From assembly GCA_965243165.1 (NCBI GenBank), contig OZ251535.1, positions 2,480,001 through 2,544,000 on the forward strand: DNA of 64,000 nucleotides, given 5' to 3'. Origin of the DNA: CATQHD01 sp965243165. Its GTDB lineage: Bacteria > Actinomycetota > Acidimicrobiia > Spongiisociales > Spongiisociaceae. Under the pieces are notes generated by a model that ran no database searches, was not told the origin of the DNA, and worked only from the letters and a program-made list of their open reading frames with translations. A program made the position numbers and the translations under genes. Shown piece by piece: positions 61,328 to 64,000 of the stretch. How positions within the stretch are numbered: the stretch's first letter is position 1; every line of letters begins with the position of its first letter.

Positions 61328-62685
61328 TGCTCCTCCTGCACTGTCGACACTTCGATGCAACATACTGTATCCCCGGCGGCCCAACCCGTATACGCCCTCC
61401 GCACCCCCGGGATCCACACCACCCGCCCGCCCGCCTCCAGCACCGGGCGCCCGGCGCGGGCCGGCGACGGGACCCCGGCTTCGGCCAAGGCGTCGAAGAC
61501 CCGCTTGCGGCCCCGCCGCATGGCGATCCGGTCGTCCGGAGCGGCCGCCCTGATCACCGCCCTCCGCCCGGAGGGGCCCCCGCCCTCGAACACCCGGGCG
61601 TCGAACACCTGCCGCCCCCCGGAGAACGGAAAGGCGGCGGGGCGGCCGGGAACCGCCCGCGCCCTCCAGGTCCACCCCCCCCAGCGGACCGGCCCTCCCA
61701 GATCCCACGGGAGCGGGGAGGGGGCGCCGGACGGGCCGGCGCCGGCGCCGATCTTGCCGATCTGCACGTAAACCCCGTCCCTTTCCACCGGCCGCCCCCC
61801 CGATATCCGGGCCTCCCCGCCCCCCCTTGCCGCCTCCAGCACCGCTTCAACGTCTCTTCTGACCCCCGGCCAGCCGCCCCCGGAGGCCCGCAGAGCCCGG
61901 CGCACCGCCCGGGCGGCCGCGGGCGTGGGCATGGCCGCGAGCACCGGGGCGGGCAGGCGCACCCACCCTTCACTCTCCTCCACCTTCACCCCGGCCCCCA
62001 GCTCGTCGAGCAGGCGCAGGTCGGCCTCCGCCAGGCCGGCCAGCTCGGCCAGCCGCACCCCGATCCCCGGAGCGAGGGTCCGCTCCCAGGCGGCCAAGGC
62101 CCGGCGGATGCGGACCCGGCGAAAGGAGAGGTCCTGGTTGGCGGGGTCGTCCACGAAGGGAAGCCCCAGCAAGACGGCGAGTTCCCGCGTCTCGCCGCGG
62201 GCCGTGTCGAGCATCGGCCTCACCAGCCGCCCCCGCCGGCGGCGGATGCCCCGCAGCCCGTCGAGGCCGGCCCCGCGCATCAGGTTGCCGAGCACCGTTT
62301 CGGCCTGGTCGGTGAGGGTGTGGCCGGTAGCGATCAGCTCCCCGCCGCCGGCCTCCCCTTCCAGAGCCGCGTAGCGGGCCGACCGCGCCGCCGCTTCGGG
62401 TGATCCGGGCCCGGAGGCGTCGACCCGGACCGTCGTCAGGTCCATGTCCAGCCGGGAGGCCACCGCCTCGGCGGCGGCCTCCATCCGGTCCGAGGCAGGC
62501 CAGCCGTGATGAACGTGCACCGCCCGCACCCGCCGCCCGGTCTGCTGCAGCGCCCAGGCCAGCACCGCGCTGTCCGCCCCTCCGCTCAGGGCGGCGGCGG
62601 CGGGGGAGGAATCCCCGGCCAGGGCGCGGGCCGCCCCCGCCGCCGCCTCCGATCCGAGCCGGTTCAGCCGACGCGAACCAGCCAT
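61306..62685 (-). CDS. tilS: tRNA(Ile)-lysidine synthase
   Basis: 459 residues from ATG 62685. The PP-loop ALSGGADSAVLAWAL (SGGxDS at 34-39), HVHHGW, ATGHTLTDQAETVL and the DPANQDLSFRRVRIR segment mark TilS, which makes lysidine at C34 of the CAU-anticodon tRNA-Ile. The C-terminal part is long and Gly/Arg-rich. It overlaps the DUF2342 gene by 22 bases. Confidence 0.94.
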   Translation of the reverse strand: MAGSRRLNRLGSEAAAGAARALAGDSSPAAAALSGGADSAVLAWALQQTGRRVRAVHVHHGWPASDRMEAAAEAVASRLDMDLTTVRVDASGPGSPEAAARSARYAALEGEAGGGELIATGHTLTDQAETVLGNLMRGAGLDGLRGIRRRRGRLVRPMLDTARGETRELAVLLGLPFVDDPANQDLSFRRVRIRRALAAWERTLAPGIGVRLAELAGLAEADLRLLDELGAGVKVEESEGWVRLPAPVLAAMPTPAAARAVRRALRASGGGWPGVRRDVEAVLEAARGGGEARISGGRPVERDGVYVQIGKIGAGAGPSGAPSPLPWDLGGPVRWGGWTWRARAVPGRPAAFPFSGGRQVFDARVFEGGGPSGRRAVIRAAAPDDRIAMRRGRKRVFDALAEAGVPSPARAGRPVLEAGGRVVWIPGVRRAYTGWAAGDTVCCIEVSTVQEEQWKPVGY

Positions 62686-63719
62686 GCTTCGGGGTCGGCG
62701 ATCTCGGCGCGGGTGGGCAAGGTCTCGGGAGACTGCCAGGCCAGATCGACCGCCCCCCACCCCGCCCGCCGCTCCACAGCCGAGATGAACTCCTTTCCCT
62801 CCTCGTACTGGCGCATCTTCATCTCCAAACCGGCGAGCCGCATCAGCGCCGCCGCCCGCGGGCTGCGCCGCCGGCGGGAAACCAGGCTGGCCATGCGCCG
62901 CCAAGAGACGAGCTCGCGGGCGCCGATCCGGTCCATCACCGCATGGCCGTGCCCTTCCAGCAGCGACATGAGCGCCTGCACCCGGTCGATGGACCGGAGC
63001 TCGTCGGGGGAGGCCATCAGGCCGAGCAGCCCGGCCTCTCCCAACGGAGAACCGGCCCTCAGTCCGCCCCGCCGTATCCGGGAGGCCAACAGGGCCAGAC
63101 GGGACCGGTCGGGCCGGGAGAACGAGACCAGGCCGGAAGCGAGGCCGAGGAAGTACGACCTGAGCCACGGCACCCCCGCGAACTGAAGCCGGTGGGCCGA
63201 TTCGTGGAGGGCCACCCAGAACCGAAACTCGGAAGGGCGGAGCTGACGGCGGCGTTCGAACTCCAAGATGTTGGGGGCGGGCAGGCAGATCTCGCCTTCA
63301 CCCTCGGACGACGGGAGCACCAGCTCGTACTGGCCCAGCACGTGCCGGGACAGGAACCCCAGCAGGAGGCCCATCTCCATGGTCACAAAACGCCGGGAGA
63401 GGGCTTCGGCCACCCCTTCTTCCTCCAGCTGCCGGGCCGCTTGCTCGGCGGCGGGGGCCGCCAAGGCCGTGAAGAACGCCATGTTGCGCTCTATCCATTC
63501 CGCCCGGTCGATCACCGCCACCGCCGGGGGGCCGCCGCCGGACAGCCCGGTCTCCTCCTCCACCAGCCGGCAGGCCCGCTCGACCAGGCCGGGGGCCGCC
63601 TCCTCCAAAGCCGAGCGGTGGTACCCGCCGGCCAGGGGATAGTCCCCGGCCAGCCGGACGGCCGCTCGGGCGGCCTCTTGCAGACGGGGGTCCTGCTGCG
63701 GAGATAGGTTCGGTTCCAT
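62664..63719 (-). CDS. DUF2342 zinc-dependent metalloprotease-like protein
   Basis: 351 residues from ATG 63719 (an in-frame ATG at 63731 is close). FRFWVALHESAHRLQFAGVPWL holds the HExxH zinc motif (H172) of the DUF2342 family, often called coenzyme F420 biosynthesis-associated because it sits with tilS and F420 genes in actinobacteria. No signal peptide is visible. Confidence 0.88.
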   Translation of the reverse strand: MEPNLSPQQDPRLQEAARAAVRLAGDYPLAGGYHRSALEEAAPGLVERACRLVEEETGLSGGGPPAVAVIDRAEWIERNMAFFTALAAPAAEQAARQLEEEGVAEALSRRFVTMEMGLLLGFLSRHVLGQYELVLPSSEGEGEICLPAPNILEFERRRQLRPSEFRFWVALHESAHRLQFAGVPWLRSYFLGLASGLVSFSRPDRSRLALLASRIRRGGLRAGSPLGEAGLLGLMASPDELRSIDRVQALMSLLEGHGHAVMDRIGARELVSWRRMASLVSRRRRSPRAAALMRLAGLEMKMRQYEEGKEFISAVERRAGWGAVDLAWQSPETLPTRAEIADPEAWLVRVG

Positions 63720-63779
63720 GCCGTGAATCATACGGCGGTCTGCGCCTGCAGCTCCCGCGTCGGCCCGGAGGGCCCGTAC

Positions 63780-64000
63780 CTACTCTATGACGCGGTATCG
63801 GTTCTTGGTGACCCTCACGAAATACATGATGACGGCGCCCACCACCGCCGCCGTACCGAGCACCAGGGACGCCGGCACCAAGAACCGGTAGGACCATTCG
63901 GGTTCAGGCGGCCCCGCCGGAGCTTCGGGGGCGGGGACAGCCGGTTCGGGAATCACGGCCTCGGCGGTTTCGGCCGGATCCGCGCCGTCCTCTTGGGCGG
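63780..64000 (-). CDS. C-terminal end of a membrane protein (truncated at window edge)
   Basis: Reading on the minus strand from the right edge, an Ala/Pro/Glu-rich linker (EPAVPAPEAPAGPPEP) leads to a single C-terminal membrane helix (FLVPASLVLGTAAVVGAVIMYFV) and a short basic tail RVTKNRYRVIE before a TAG at 63780-63782. The N-terminal part lies outside, so the protein cannot be named; it looks like an exported domain anchored by its C-terminus. Confidence 0.65.
   Translation of the reverse strand, partial: AQEDGADPAETAEAVIPEPAVPAPEAPAGPPEPEWSYRFLVPASLVLGTAAVVGAVIMYFVRVTKNRYRVIE

Overview
The window reads as a high-G+C actinobacterial chromosome segment, most likely from class Acidimicrobiia or a close uncultured relative. 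The evidence is the actinobacterial order tilS-hpt-ftsH-folE-folP-folB-folK-panC-coaX-lysS, a ClpC, F420 genes (cofD, cofE) plus a DUF2342 F420-associated protein, SLH-anchored surface proteins, and frequent GTG/TTG starts with ATGA/GTGA overlaps. Plant-type leucine-rich repeats in a secreted protein suggest a host- or particle-associated life, but this is weak. No rRNA, tRNA or CRISPR array was recognised.

Positions 1-15754 form an accessory catabolic region. It holds a truncated 3-hydroxyacyl-CoA dehydrogenase-family gene, an ABC importer (ATPase and two permeases), a GcvT-like methyl/aminomethyl transferase, two amidohydrolase paralogues, a convergent NMT1-type substrate-binding lipoprotein, and an operon of a beta-keto acid cleavage enzyme (BKACE), a GrdE-like protein and a GrdB-like protein. 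The GrdB-like gene is the main discovery. Its reading frame crosses an in-frame TGA at 15479-15481, exactly where GrdB proteins carry selenocysteine, and continues with clear GrdB homology to 15754. A SECIS-like hairpin lies just downstream of the TGA. A protein-B-type reductase beside BKACE and a GcvT homologue suggests an undescribed pathway for a methylated amine, betaine or related compound. Between the amidohydrolase paralogues sits a defence-like island: a nuclease-methyltransferase fusion (type IIG-like) and a markedly AT-rich gene with HEPN-like RNase motifs.

Positions 15939-36000 hold surface and envelope functions. There is a 1267-residue SLH / Ig-like / FG-GAP protein whose promoter appears to contain a 15-G tract between -35 and -10 (candidate phase variation). 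Next come phosphomannomutase, glycosyltransferases, large membrane proteins, a DUF5719 protein, cofD-cofE, an orphan antitoxin, a secreted protein combining plant-type LRRs, a metzincin site and SLH repeats, and a Tat-exported alpha-carbonic anhydrase. Several secreted-protein genes have a strongly C-depleted coding strand that begins and ends abruptly inside the gene.

Positions 36200-48400 hold a membrane protein, a NifU-N protein, a glcDEF glycolate oxidase operon with an extra membrane gene, and a BMP-type (nucleoside-like) ABC importer. The binding lipoprotein of that importer is an in-frame tandem duplication of 972 bp. Positions 48438-64000 are housekeeping: clpC, a polyprenyl diphosphate synthase, lysS, coaX, panC, the folate genes, ftsH, hpt, tilS, a DUF2342 metalloprotease and a truncated membrane protein.
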